A DNA stretch of 64,000 nt from Ursus arctos. Lineage: Eukaryota; Chordata; Mammalia; Carnivora; Ursidae. The notes under the pieces are model-generated. The model was given only the letters and a program-made list of their open reading frames with translations, was not told the DNA's origin and did no database searches. This document shows, in pieces, positions 10,801 through 20,155 of this stretch (the first letter of the stretch is position 1; every line of letters begins with the position of its first letter). The translations under genes and the position numbers were made by a program. The stretch covers positions 73,025,931-73,089,930 of the forward strand of contig NW_026622985.1 of assembly GCF_023065955.2 (NCBI RefSeq), read 5' to 3'.

Positions 10801-13334
10801 CAAAAGCTTATTTTCTGTGGCTTTAAGAGAAGAAGCTCCATGAGGTGAACCAAAAAGATAAGGTGGCTGAGGGTTCCTGTTCTGTTTTGAGTGAATATAA
10901 TGGCCACTCTTCTGTTTCCTTTGCAGAAAGGGTCTGAATGCTACTTCTCTGAGGTAGAGCTGGGAGATCATTTTAAGAATGGTGTATCTTTTCTGTTACA
11001 ATATTTGCATCACTGTAATATCTCATTACTAGGATCCGGAAGTTCTAATAATTATTATAAAGTAGGTGTTGAGGAGGAAGCACCCATATGGGGAATTTCA
11101 GGCCATACATACTTTCTGGAAGCCCCACAGATTATTTTAAAAGAGCTTCCTCCCAATGAGAACTAGTCTGTGGTTGGTTTAATGCACTTAAAAAGGCATG
11201 GGGCGGGGGTTTAGGGGGGTGGTAGAGAGATTTCCTTGCAAAATTTCAGAAGTGTCTTTCTAATTACTAAAGAGCTATGGGTTTGTTTCTCAGAAGACCT
11301 GGAGACTCAGTTTGTAGTGTCAGTTAATTTCAGAAAATAGTAACCAATTAAGTTCATGATGATTTCAAAAGGAAACAGTAACAATGGGGGCACAGCTGTT
11401 AATAACTAAATTTTTCTCTTTCATTGTCCTAGCAAGGTGACTAGGGAAGGGCTGCATCAACCCTGACAAATATCTGCTTTAAAGGTTTAAGTTCCTTTGG
11501 GATCTTTGTTGCCAGAGTGTAAAAAGGCTTGGGATAGTTGTTTTATTTGATACTAATTCAGCCAGGCAAGCCATAACCAGGAGTGTCACATCTAAATGTC
11601 TGAACACACTGCTCATCTTCCACTGTGATTGGTCTCAGATTATAGTACTATGTCAAGGTTCATTTGATCCACAGCATTTCAGCTTTAGATTTTACCTCTC
11701 ACTGGCTCCAATGAAAGAAATTTCCCGAATGTAAAGGCTGAGAATTCCTTAACCTTTAATAATCTTATTATATTATTCTTCGGATTCTTCTTGCAGATCC
11801 AGAAACAGTTTTTCTCGTTAATGGTAAAACTGCTAATTGCAAGTTGTGAATAGGGGTAGAGAGTTTTTATTTTTCATGTAAGTTTCAAGGTATTTTATTT
11901 TTTTGCCAGTTTAAGTATTTTTGTGTGTGTGGAAGTCAAACTGCTACACTGAAAGAAAACAATTCATTTATCCTTAATATAAATTTTAAAATTTGATTTA
12001 AAGTGCTTCTTGTTAAGCATGGAAAAGACCAATTATCTTTTTTTATTCTAAAAGTTAATTTTATCTGCTAGTGAAAATCTGATTGTAAGTTTAAGAATAT
12101 TCTACAGCATTTTTATTTGTAGTAAAATGTACAACCGTAGCCTAAGCCAAAGTGTATAAGTCCTTTATACATTCCATTTCCCTTTTCAGAAGTATTCATT
12201 TCTACTAATTCTCTTTATCATTTGCAGTTTGATTAATAATATGAAGGTATTTATAGGAAATTTGGCTATAAGCCAGATCTCTTGGAAGTAATTATTGGTT
12301 TCCATTAAGAATTTAAAAATTGAAAAGGGAAGAAGACTATAATGAAGACATAGAAGGCTTTCATGGAAGATGAAGGACAAGATTAAATTAAAGAAGGCAT
12401 CAAGGAGAAATTGAACCACTGTGTTCCTCCTCAAACAATTTACTTCATCAGATTTCAGTTATTCATTGTCCTTAAAAGATTATACTTTCAGTGGATAGCC
12501 TGCAGCTGTTCATTTCCCAAACTAAACTGGAGCTACTGATTGGACACATGTAGGAGGATGTTGATGGAGTGTGCAGTAGGGATTGTATTTGGTGTTGGTT
12601 TTATTATCCTCGATCCTTCTTCTTTGATAAGTGTATATGAGCTAGAGTTTTAGAGTTAACAGTGTTTGGGGGCGTTGAGGCAAATTGGTTAAAATAGAAA
12701 GGGATTTTGGAAAGCATAATAATTTCACATTAATATTTATAAGGATCAACTTAAAGTTTCTAAATGCCCACCAATCCACTTTGTTGTCTCAAAACAAAAA
12801 TAAAAACAAAAAACCCTGCAAAGCATGTGGTTAATTAGTTATCTTTCATATTTTGCCTCAGTTTATTTTTAGCTCTGTGAAGTTAGAAAGATGTCACATC
12901 AGTGACTTGTTTTATAAGAAGAAAGGCACTATTTTAATCTTCAAAAAACAACAGCTTGCGGGGGTCAATCTTTTAAAGTGTATGCTTCACTGGCTGCAAT
13001 TATTAATCCGTTTCCTTCAGGAAATATATGAAATTAAATATTAAAGTACAGATCTAAACACTGCTACAGTCTCAGGACTACTGAGAGCATGATTTCCTTA
13101 TGAGCCTGAAATAACTGACCTTCCTCAATCCAAATGGAGAATCTGCATGCATACAAGATCCCTCATTCTGTCTCTACATCTCATCATTTGGGCTTTATTT
13201 ACCTGTTAGCACTTTATCTCTTTTAATAGGCGCAATTTCTTAGAAGTTAACTTTCCACGATGGCATAGTTAACTGCTAAATAAAGGTTTTGTTTGTAAAA
13301 AGGAAATTTACACATTTTGCTCAATTTGTTGTGG
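10801..13334. other. Unique AT-rich DNA, no gene seen
   Basis: A 2.5 kb unique stretch. The 91-codon plus frame at 10891-11166 and the 82-codon minus frame at 12186-12434 have no recognisable domain, and I find no splice or promoter context to support them. I see no repeat family here. Confidence 0.55.
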
Positions 13335-13423
13335 GTTCACTCAGCTAACAATATTTATTTACCATCTATCATGTGCCAGGCACTACTCTAATTACTTGGA
13401 ATCAGAGAATAAAACAAAGGACC
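13335..13423 (-). repeat. LINE-2 3' end, left part (split by an LTR)
   Basis: AACAATATTTATTTACCATC, ATGTGCCAGGCACTACTCTA and AATAAAACAAAGG are the reversed LINE-2 3' end. The element stops at the LTR at 13424 and resumes at 13976, so the LTR inserted into it. Confidence 0.7.
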
Positions 13424-13975
13424 TGTTGGGGAGGAAAATTTTTCTTTCACTCTTTAAGATTCTCTTGGATGGTCTAAGAATTAAACTGACATGAGACAGA
13501 TTAACAGGAGAAAATCAAATCTAATTATGTACATGTAGGGACTCCATAAGAATTTGAGGCCCACAGGTGATCAGGTAACTGAAGCTTATATGCCATCCAG
13601 AGCTGAGGAGAAGGAGATAGTGGTCTGGGACTTCAAAGGGGAGGAAGACAATTCTTAGGGAGATGAAAAGAGCAAATGTTTGGTAAACAAATGTTTGCTG
13701 GGCCATACAGAAACAATGGGACACAGAAGAATTTTAACAAACAGACTTTGCTAGGTTTCTCCCTGTCTACCACACATAGTTCATATTATACTATAGTTAC
13801 CTATGATGATAGTTCCTGTGCTGGAACAGGTCCTCTGTCTAAATACTTTTAGGCAGTTAGTGGGGAAGCAAAAAGAAAAACTTCTCATGTTCTCTCTTTC
13901 TTAAAAATAATTGGCCTACAATAATCCACATGCCAGAGAGACATATTTTGGGGTGGCAAATTTTGCTCCCCTACA
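13424..13975 (-). mobile_element. Solo LTR, family not identified, inserted in LINE-2
   Basis: The ends are imperfect inverted copies: TGTTGGGGAG at the left and CTCCCCTACA at the right, i.e. the TG...CA form of retroviral LTRs. It is 552 bp long and interrupts a LINE-2 whose two halves line up on either side. A block near the left end (GATTAACAGGAGAAAA, 13500-13515) and the last ~75 bp (with GAGACATATTTTGGGGTGGC) recur at 18706-19190, so this is a repeat family and not chance. No internal retroviral genes are present. I do not recognise the family for certain. The strand is a guess because no polyadenylation signal settles it. Confidence 0.68.
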
Positions 13976-14535
13976 GATTCTATCCAATGAAATTTACATT
14001 TTTATGGAAATAAAAGATATTAATAATAAATGTGTATCATAAGCAAATCACAAGATATGACAGAAGGTGATAAGTGTTGTAGCAAAAAAATAATGCAAAC
14101 AAGATTAAGCGGAGTCATGAGTGCCAAGTGTGTTTGGGTATAGGGAGGAGAGTTGCAGTTTCAAAAGGATGATCTGTTTGCCTTATTAAGAAGGTAATAT
14201 TTGGACAAAGACGCGGAGGAGGTGAGGAACTTAAGAGTGCAGATACCTGGAAGAAGAGCATTCTAAGCAGAGGCAGAAACTAGAGCAAATACTAAAAAGC
14301 AGAAGCATTTCCTAGAGTATTTAAGGAGGAGCAGAAAGACAATAGCCTGAAGTAGAGTGAGTGAACAGGTGGTAGCAAGAGAAGAGACTAGAGAGGAGTC
14401 AAAGGCTTTTGGCCCTATAGAGATCTTGGAGGGCATGATTGGCTATTGTGAGGAGAAAAATGGGAAGCCACTGCAAAGTTTTGAACACTGAAGTGCTATC
14501 ATTGGTTTATACGGCCTCTGGATACATTTTCAAAG
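13976..14535 (-). repeat. LINE-2 3' region, right part
   Basis: It continues the LINE-2 begun at 13335. The order is TTTACATTTTTATGG, GGTGATAAGTGTTGTAGC, AAGAAGGTAATATTTGG ACAAAGAC (14191-14215), GGAGGTGAGGAACTTAAGAG, AAGAGCATTCTAAGCAGAGG and GGGAAGCCACTGCAAAGTTT. These are the reversed LINE-2 3' UTR words. The 64-codon frame at 14439-14633 overlaps it and is not a gene. Confidence 0.68.
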
Positions 14536-14674
14536 TAAAGTCAACAGTATTTTTAAATGGATTAGAATTGAGTTCAGAAAGATGTAAAATTGTATATAAT
14601 ACCTATGAAAACCATAGACATCTTGGTAAATAATATTTATAGCAAGTAATATTAATATTCATAGTGGATATTAA

Positions 14675-14830
14675 TATCCAAAGCATTGTCATGTGCCAGG
14701 TACTTTTTTTTTTTTTTTTTTTTTTGCCTGTGCTAACTCAGTTAATCCTCACAATGTCCTCTCAGTGGCAAACTGTTACTATTGCCATTTCATAGAAGAG
14801 AAATGTGAGGCACAGAATATGAAATTCTTT
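14675..14830 (-). repeat. MIR SINE fragment with a T22 tract
   Basis: Reversed MIR words are CATGTGCCAGGTAC, AACTCAGTTAATCCTCACAA, TTACTATTGCCATTTCATAG and GAAATGTGAGGCACAG. A 22-base T run (14704-14725) sits inside the MIR, where an unbroken MIR would read straight through. It is either a local T expansion or a remnant of an insertion. A SINE starts right at the MIR edge. Confidence 0.6.
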
Positions 14831-14831
14831 G

Positions 14832-14968
14832 GGACACCTGGGTGGCTCAGTCGGTTAACCACGTGCCTTCTGCTCAGTCATGCTCTCTCTCTCCCTCTAC
14901 CCCTTCCTCCTGCTTGTTGTCTCTCTTGCTCTCACTCTCTTTCTCTCTCCCAAATAAACAAATACAAT
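14832..14968 (+). mobile_element. Can-SINE (SINEC) with internal deletion
   Basis: The head is GACACCTGGGTGGCTCAGTCGGTTAA. After CTTCTGCTCAGTCATG it jumps straight into the CT-rich block, so the central GATCTCAGGGTCCTGGGATCGAG part is missing. The tail AAATAAACAAATACAATC runs into a GGAA microsatellite that probably grew from it. No clear target duplication can be set because of the microsatellite. Confidence 0.88.
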
Positions 14969-14970
14969 CA

Positions 14971-15027
14971 GAAGGAAGGAAGGAAGGAAGGAAGGAAGGA
15001 AGGAAGGAAGGAAGGAAGGAAGGAAAG
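14971..15027. repeat. (GGAA)n microsatellite
   Basis: About 14 nearly perfect GAAG/GGAA units directly follow the tail of a SINE. Lys-Glu-Gly-Arg repeats in plus-strand frames crossing it are artefacts. GGAA repeats can bind ETS-family factors, but there is no evidence for that here. Confidence 0.95.
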
Positions 15028-15028
15028 G

Positions 15029-16158
15029 GATCATCCAGGATCATCCAGCTGAAAGCAGGACAGAGTTGAATTTAATTTGGGGCATTGTAGAGTGTGAGCT
15101 CACAACCTGAAAAGTTCATATATTAAAGCAAAAATTATTTACAGGAAAAGTTCAAAACAAGAAAGTGTAACAGATACCTCTTTATTTTAGAATAAATCTT
15201 CTTTTGCTTCTTTACAAGGAGAAGATAACAAAACTGGGCAGTGTTGACAGTGCTGAAGGGGAGTGATTATATTACTTCAGGTAGTAGTATCTTAGGTTTA
15301 TGCTGGGGGAACAACCAGCCTTTTGACAAAGGTGTTTTTCCTCCCTGGTGTTGTAAGTCTCTCAAGAGCCAATTGCACTTCGCTCTTACTGTCTTCATTT
15401 TAGAACTCAGACTGATGGAGCAGCATCTGGAACATGTCTGTATCATAAATGAGAGAAAGAATGTGCCAAGCCGTAGGCTGCCTCTTAAATCTTCTTTTGG
15501 GTAGAGAGACATATCACCTCTGCCCATCTTTCATTGGCCAAAGCAAGTCATGTGACCACTACTGAGTTTAACACAGCCATGCTATGCACTTATAGAGAAG
15601 AACATAAAATTGTGAGTAGATTCTAATCCACCACAGTGACACTACAGTGCTAATCTGTTGTCATTTCCAGGGTTGGACCGGCCTCTGCACGAACACACAA
15701 GACAGCTAATGCATTCCTTGAGTTAGGAGATCTCTTAGACTAACCCAGTACCAAGGGAGAGAACCCTTGTGAAAAACTTTGATTGATAGGCTTTCTGACT
15801 AGGGCTCGGTGGGGGGAGATGAAGGGGAGGGGTGTTCATCTGAATTTTTCTCAGCAAATGGATTATAATATTCCATGAAACCTATTTCTTCTGAAGGAAA
15901 ATAAAGTGCCATACTCCAAAATGCTGGTGGGTAATCTGAACTTCAGGTAGCTAGATGTATCTCATGAAGGGGAGAATTAGTAGGACCTAAATAAACTGTT
16001 TATTTCACTGTTGTACCTCTCTGCTTTTATTAGAAGACGTGTAATTTTGTAAGGTATCAGTTTGCTCGTTTCTCCCATAGAATTGAAAACAAGGGCTGTG
16101 TATTATAAGCTTTCTCTCTTTACTACCTGCATAGTGCTTGCAAGTAGAAAGCAGTGAA
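15029..16158. other. Unique DNA with a possible old repeat
   Basis: No gene is recognised. Opposite-strand frames at 15241-15504 and 15267-15527 mirror one another and have no recognisable domain. The words TTTCATTGGCCAAAGCAAGTC (15529-15549) and ATGTGACCACTAC resemble blocks common in old LTR or MER repeats, but I cannot name the family. Confidence 0.5.
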
Positions 16159-16262
16159 GGGACGCCTGGCTGACTCAGTTAGTAGAGTGTGTGACTCTTG
16201 ATCTTGGGATTTGAGTCTGAGCCCCAGGTTGGGTGTAGAGATGATTAAAAAGGAAAAAAAAA
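16159..16262 (+). mobile_element. Short, old-type Can-SINE (SINEC)
   Basis: It has GGACGCCTGGCTGACTCAGT, then TAGAGTGTGTGACTCTTGAT, GAGCCCCAGGTTGGGTGTAG and AGATGATTAAAAAGG. It lacks the long CT-rich block. That is the short SINEC form ending GTTGGGTGTAGAGATTA plus A-rich tail. Confidence 0.85.
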
Positions 16263-16277
16263 TCACTCAAAATTCAC

Positions 16278-16328
16278 AGAATGAATAAATGAGTGAATGA
16301 ATGAATGAATGAATGAATGAATGAATAG
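16278..16328. repeat. (GAAT)n microsatellite
   Basis: About 12 units of GAAT/ATGA with two early interruptions lie close after the SINE tail. Confidence 0.93.
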
Positions 16329-16410
16329 CTAACTCTAAGCCAGGTGAATTCATTTAATCAAGGTTGTCCTGAAAGCAAGTGGTATATGCCAGTGACTCTA
16401 ATAGTTTTAA

Positions 16411-16590
16411 TTTTTTTTTAAGATTTTATTTATTTATTTGAGAGAGACAGAGCACAAGCGAGGAAGGGGTAGAGGGCCAAGCAGACTCCCTGCTGTGTGG
16501 GGAGTCTGACATGGGGCTCAGTCCCAGAACACTGAGATCATGACCTAAGCCAAAGTCAGACGCTTAACCAACTGAGCCACCCAGGCCCCT
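16411..16590 (-). mobile_element. Can-SINE (SINEC)
   Basis: The left tail is TTTTTTTTTAAGATTTTATT and the right head is GAGCCACCCAGGCCCCT. Flanking CTAATAGTTTTAATTTT (from 16398) and CTAATAGTTTAATTTTT (from 16591) form the target duplication. It faces the plus-strand short SINE at 16159 tail to tail, about 150 bp apart. Confidence 0.93.
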
Positions 16591-16607
16591 CTAATAGTTT
16601 AATTTTT

Positions 16608-17097
16608 GCTCTTTGTGCTTCACTCTAGAAAATCCTCTTAAATGGATCAGTTGGATCACAGAAGTGACTTTTTCCAAGGCTTTTCCTAGGAATAGGCTGT
16701 TTGGGGAAAGTGGCCGTGTCATCAAAGTTTGCATGTCATAAAAGAGAAGTTTTTTCTATATCGGAAAACATGTATTTTTGTTTGTTTTGCTTTGTTCTCT
16801 CTTCGAGAGGCCTCTGGTATTCTTTTAGATATGAGTTGCAAGCTGTATGGTAGAAATTTTCTTGAGATTTAGGATAATTTTATGGTACTTTTATGAGAGT
16901 GATTTACCCTGTTTATTTCATGAAGTACTTGTTTTGCTAAAGCTTCTCCAGTGTCCAGAGTATTTCATCTACTTTATATGCCCTCCCAACAACTTCTCAT
17001 GAACATCTGAAATTGCCGTACACCATTTGAGCTGAAAATTCTCTCATGAACAGTTGCTTTCAAAATTTAACATTACTCTTGTTATTCCACTGTATAA
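16608..17097. other. Unique DNA, nothing recognised
   Basis: AT-rich sequence without a long open frame or known repeat. Confidence 0.55.
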
Positions 17098-17110
17098 TAA
17101 AGGTCAGTTT

Positions 17111-17340
17111 ATTTATTTATTTATTTTTAAATTTTTCTAATTTAAATTCAGTTAGTTAACATATAATGTATTATTAGTTTCAGAGGTAGAGTTCAGTGAT
17201 TCATCAGTCTTATATAAGACCCATTGCTGATTATTTCAGGAGTCCTCCTTAATGTCCATCACCCAGTGACCCCATCCCCCCCACCCCCCTCCCCTCCAGC
17301 AATCCTCAGTTTGTTTGCTATGCTTAAGAGTCTTCTATGG
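17111..17340 (-). mobile_element. LINE-1 3' end, 5'-truncated insertion
   Basis: It carries the carnivore LINE-1 3' UTR read in reverse: TTAGTTAACATATAATGTA, a GTAGAGTTCAGTGATTCATC block, CCTTAATGTCCATCACCCAG, a C-rich patch (CCCCACCCCCCTCCCC) and AGCAATCCTCAGTTTGTTTG. A perfect 13-bp duplication TAAAGGTCAGTTT flanks it (17098-17110 and 17341-17353). The copy is only 230 bp and stops inside the 3' UTR, a typical aborted target-primed insertion. Confidence 0.9.
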
Positions 17341-17353
17341 TAAAGGTCAGTTT

Positions 17354-18705
17354 TTAAAATCTGAATTGATTTTATTTTTGCGGAAGAATTTACTTCAATA
17401 TACATGTGAACTGGTTTTTTTTTTTTTTTGGTTTCATTTTGTTTTGTTTGAGATGAAAACATAAGTGGTTTGTAGATCACAAAAATCACAAAATTTGGAA
17501 TGATTTTCAATTTTTCACAAAGGGAAAACTGTCTTATTGAATTGTAGGCTTATTTTATAACAAGTCTCATTGCTTTTCCCCTTTTGAAATTATAATTCTA
17601 GAACTTCTGCCCAAGTGGTGAATACTATGAATAGAAATTTGTCTTTTTGATTTACTAATAAACTTCTTTCCTGATAGGTGTCTTTTTTCTATAGGGGAAC
17701 AGTACTAAGTTTAGCACTGTCAAATACTCCAGGATCAAAGCTCTCTGCTCAGTCTCCAAAATGGAATAGCTGCCACCAGCCTTTCAACTACAAGTCTTTA
17801 TGAACCTGGACTTTTTGGACCCAAGTTAGAAGTGTGTCAATTGAATTCCCTTTATAAAGTTTTACTTCAGATAGGTGCCCTTCGCTTCATTTCCCCTCAG
17901 GGTTCCTATCACTTCACTAGAATATTCTCTGGAAAATGATACCTTTCAGTGACTTGTGTCTGAGTTCTATCAGAATTTTTATATTAGTTACTAATGCTCG
18001 AGAACTTCCTTCCTTCCATATGTTTGCTAATTATAAAATTCTGGGTGTAATTTACTTCATTTTTATAGAGATTATTTCTATCCTGGCAGTTTTTCATCTT
18101 ATTTTTGCTTTCCTCTGATCTAGTACTAGAGTTTTTTAATAGAACATTGACTGACTTCCTTTTTCTCCCATAAAGAGAGTAGAAAAATACAATAACCTGA
18201 TCTTTTTGCATTAAAGACCAGACCCTGAACCTAGGCCCTGCCCCTATCTCTAACCTGAATTAACTGGCACATTTCAGTCCAGAATAATGTGTCATTTACC
18301 ACCTCACCTTAGAAAGCAGGAAACTCTTTTATAAGGAGTGATTCATATGCAAATCTGAAAAGCTCTTTACCTCCTCCTTAGAATTGACTTAGCTTTGAGT
18401 TGCTTCTTCATTTTTGAAAGTAATAATGAACTTAATTGTTCTCCTGTCCTATCTGTGCTAATGTAAGGAGGGGCCTTCTGCAGTTTTAGGATTTTGTCAG
18501 AAGCTATCTCCACACGGGGAAGAAAGTGGTCATGAATATAAACACTTAACACTTTAAATATCTAATACCTTCCTAATTTGAACATTTAGACCTATGGATA
18601 GATTAGGTAGTAGGCAAAATGAATGTCTATTTGTTTTTTCCTTAAGCATTTATTTGTGTGAATATTGTAGTGGAGGGAAAAAAAAAAACACAACAAACCC
18701 AAACT
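17354..18705. other. Unique AT-rich DNA, no gene seen
   Basis: Frames at 17259-17510, 17936-18118, 17984-18211 and 18367-18552 are short and overlap on opposite strands. None has a recognisable domain. T16 and A11 runs occur near 17414 and 18679. Confidence 0.5.
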
Positions 18706-19190
18706 TGTCCTTCTACCCTTCTAGGTTTTTGGCTGAGACACCCAGGTGATACAAGGTGGATTAACAGGAGAAAAACAAAGTTTAGTAACCTGTGAACCGC
18801 CTGTATACCTGAGATAGATCTAGGAAAAACGAGCGCCTCTGAAGAGGCTCAGACGATCACCTGAAATACCTTTTCCAGCTAAAGACAACAGATGTGTGGT
18901 ACGGGGGCAGTTAGGGAGGGTGATCAGGCAAACCACAGTGAACAGACTCATGCATACCGAAGCCTGCGCCCTCTTCATGGGGAAGAGTGTCCAGAGACTT
19001 CGTCATCTTACTCCTGGTGGAGCGGAAGGGGTCCTTACAAAAGGAGATTTCAGTGCAGACATCTCTTACACAAGGGTAACTTCTGCTGGAGTTGGAGAGC
19101 TGCTCCGTATCTGCTTTCTTAAAAATAACCAACTCACGATAATCCTTCCAAAGAGACATATTTTGGGGTGGCAAATTCTGCTCCCCTTCA
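18706..19190 (-). repeat. Second, partial copy of the unclassified LTR family
   Basis: It shares with 13424-13975 the block GATTAACAGGAGAAAAACAA near its left end. It also shares a ~75 bp right end: TTTCTTAAAAATAA, ATAATCC, AGAGACATATTTTGGGGTGG and GCTCCCC. The middle differs, so it is another subfamily or is diverged. Three overlapping frames of 76-112 codons at 18892-19237 lie mostly in it and are not supported as genes. Confidence 0.6.
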
Positions 19191-19704
19191 ATATCATGTT
19201 TGAGCTCAGAAAAATACCACAGGAAATTTGCTGACAAGTTCTCCTATTCACTGTTGAAGAACTGAGGCAGTGTCGCTCAAACTAAACAACTCTGAAGTTT
19301 TTGTAGCTCCATTCTGGTTTTTTCAGTAAGATTTGAAATCACTTGAAAATTAAATAAGGACAGTAATTTCATATTTCATAATTCTGTGTTTTCTGGCTAG
19401 TTAATAAACTCAGAAATATAAATAATTGAAATATTTGATCCTACTACTAGCTTATTTCTGTTTAAAAAAGTTGGTTTCATAGTTAGCGTAGTTTTTTAAA
19501 GTGTAAATTGAAAGTAGTTTAAAATGTTGCTTAAAATTGCCTTTTCCAATACATTTTACCTTAATTCATCGATCCTAAGGAGAAGCTTCTTTAACCTAGA
19601 ATTGCATTACTTATATTTTGATTAAGTGTAATCTTTGGCACTTAGCCACATAATTATTGTGACACTGTTTAACCTTTATGTTCATCCTTACTGCAATGCT
19701 ATTG
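19191..19704. other. Unique AT-rich DNA
   Basis: Nothing is recognised between the LTR copy and the next repeat-like block. Confidence 0.5.
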
Positions 19705-20155
19705 GAAAACAAAAATTCAGCAGAGTAAATTTGAAGGTTTAATTGGCTTTTCTCAGCGAGTCATGAATCTGGCAGTATCCCATCTAGCAGGTAGAGGGGA
19801 GCCCCAAGGTGTTGTACAAAATAGAAGGTTCTTATAGGAAGGAAGGTAGGGCAAGAACTTATTAGCAAAAGAAAAGAAAGGATTATTTCAGGCAAGATCG
19901 CCTTCCCTTTCAGGGAAGCTCTGGGGATCTAATGCAGATTACCTCATCTTCCTTTAGGAGAGGGCCCCTGTGACAGATTACCTCATAGATGCTGCTTGGA
20001 AAAATTCCTGACCAGCCAGTTATGACTACATTTCTGGGGGAGGTTGAAACTGCAAGTAAGTTAGGTACTGGGTAAAGTTTTGATGAGTTGGCTTAAGTGA
20101 GGCCATGTGGAGCCTGTGGTTTTCTTTTTAACAAGGGCTCCCCCTTAGTAGATAT
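19705..20155. repeat. LTR-like interspersed repeat, unclassified
   Basis: The composition and words (TTCTCAGCGAGTCATGAATC, GGCAGTATCCCATC, GAGCCCCAAGGTGTTG, then AACAAGGGCTCCCCCTTA at the end) look like an old mammalian LTR as I remember such elements, but I cannot name it. A 13-bp direct repeat CAGATTACCTCAT occurs inside at 19935-19947 and 19974-19986. Confidence 0.38.

Noticed and set aside
10891..11166. 91-codon plus-strand frame
   Set aside because: No domain, and a minus-strand frame overlaps part of it. Nothing supports transcription.
14971..15027. Repeats of Lys-Glu-Gly-Arg considered as a repeat protein
   Set aside because: Translation of a GGAA microsatellite at a SINE tail.
18892..19251. 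Four overlapping frames of 61-112 codons on both strands
   Set aside because: They sit largely in the LTR-like repeat 18706-19190, whose higher GC content lowers stop-codon frequency.
13424..20155. Three LTR-like blocks considered as one endogenous retrovirus provirus
   Set aside because: No retroviral coding sequence lies between them. LINE-2, SINE and LINE-1 pieces intervene, and 13424-13975 is flanked by one split LINE-2.
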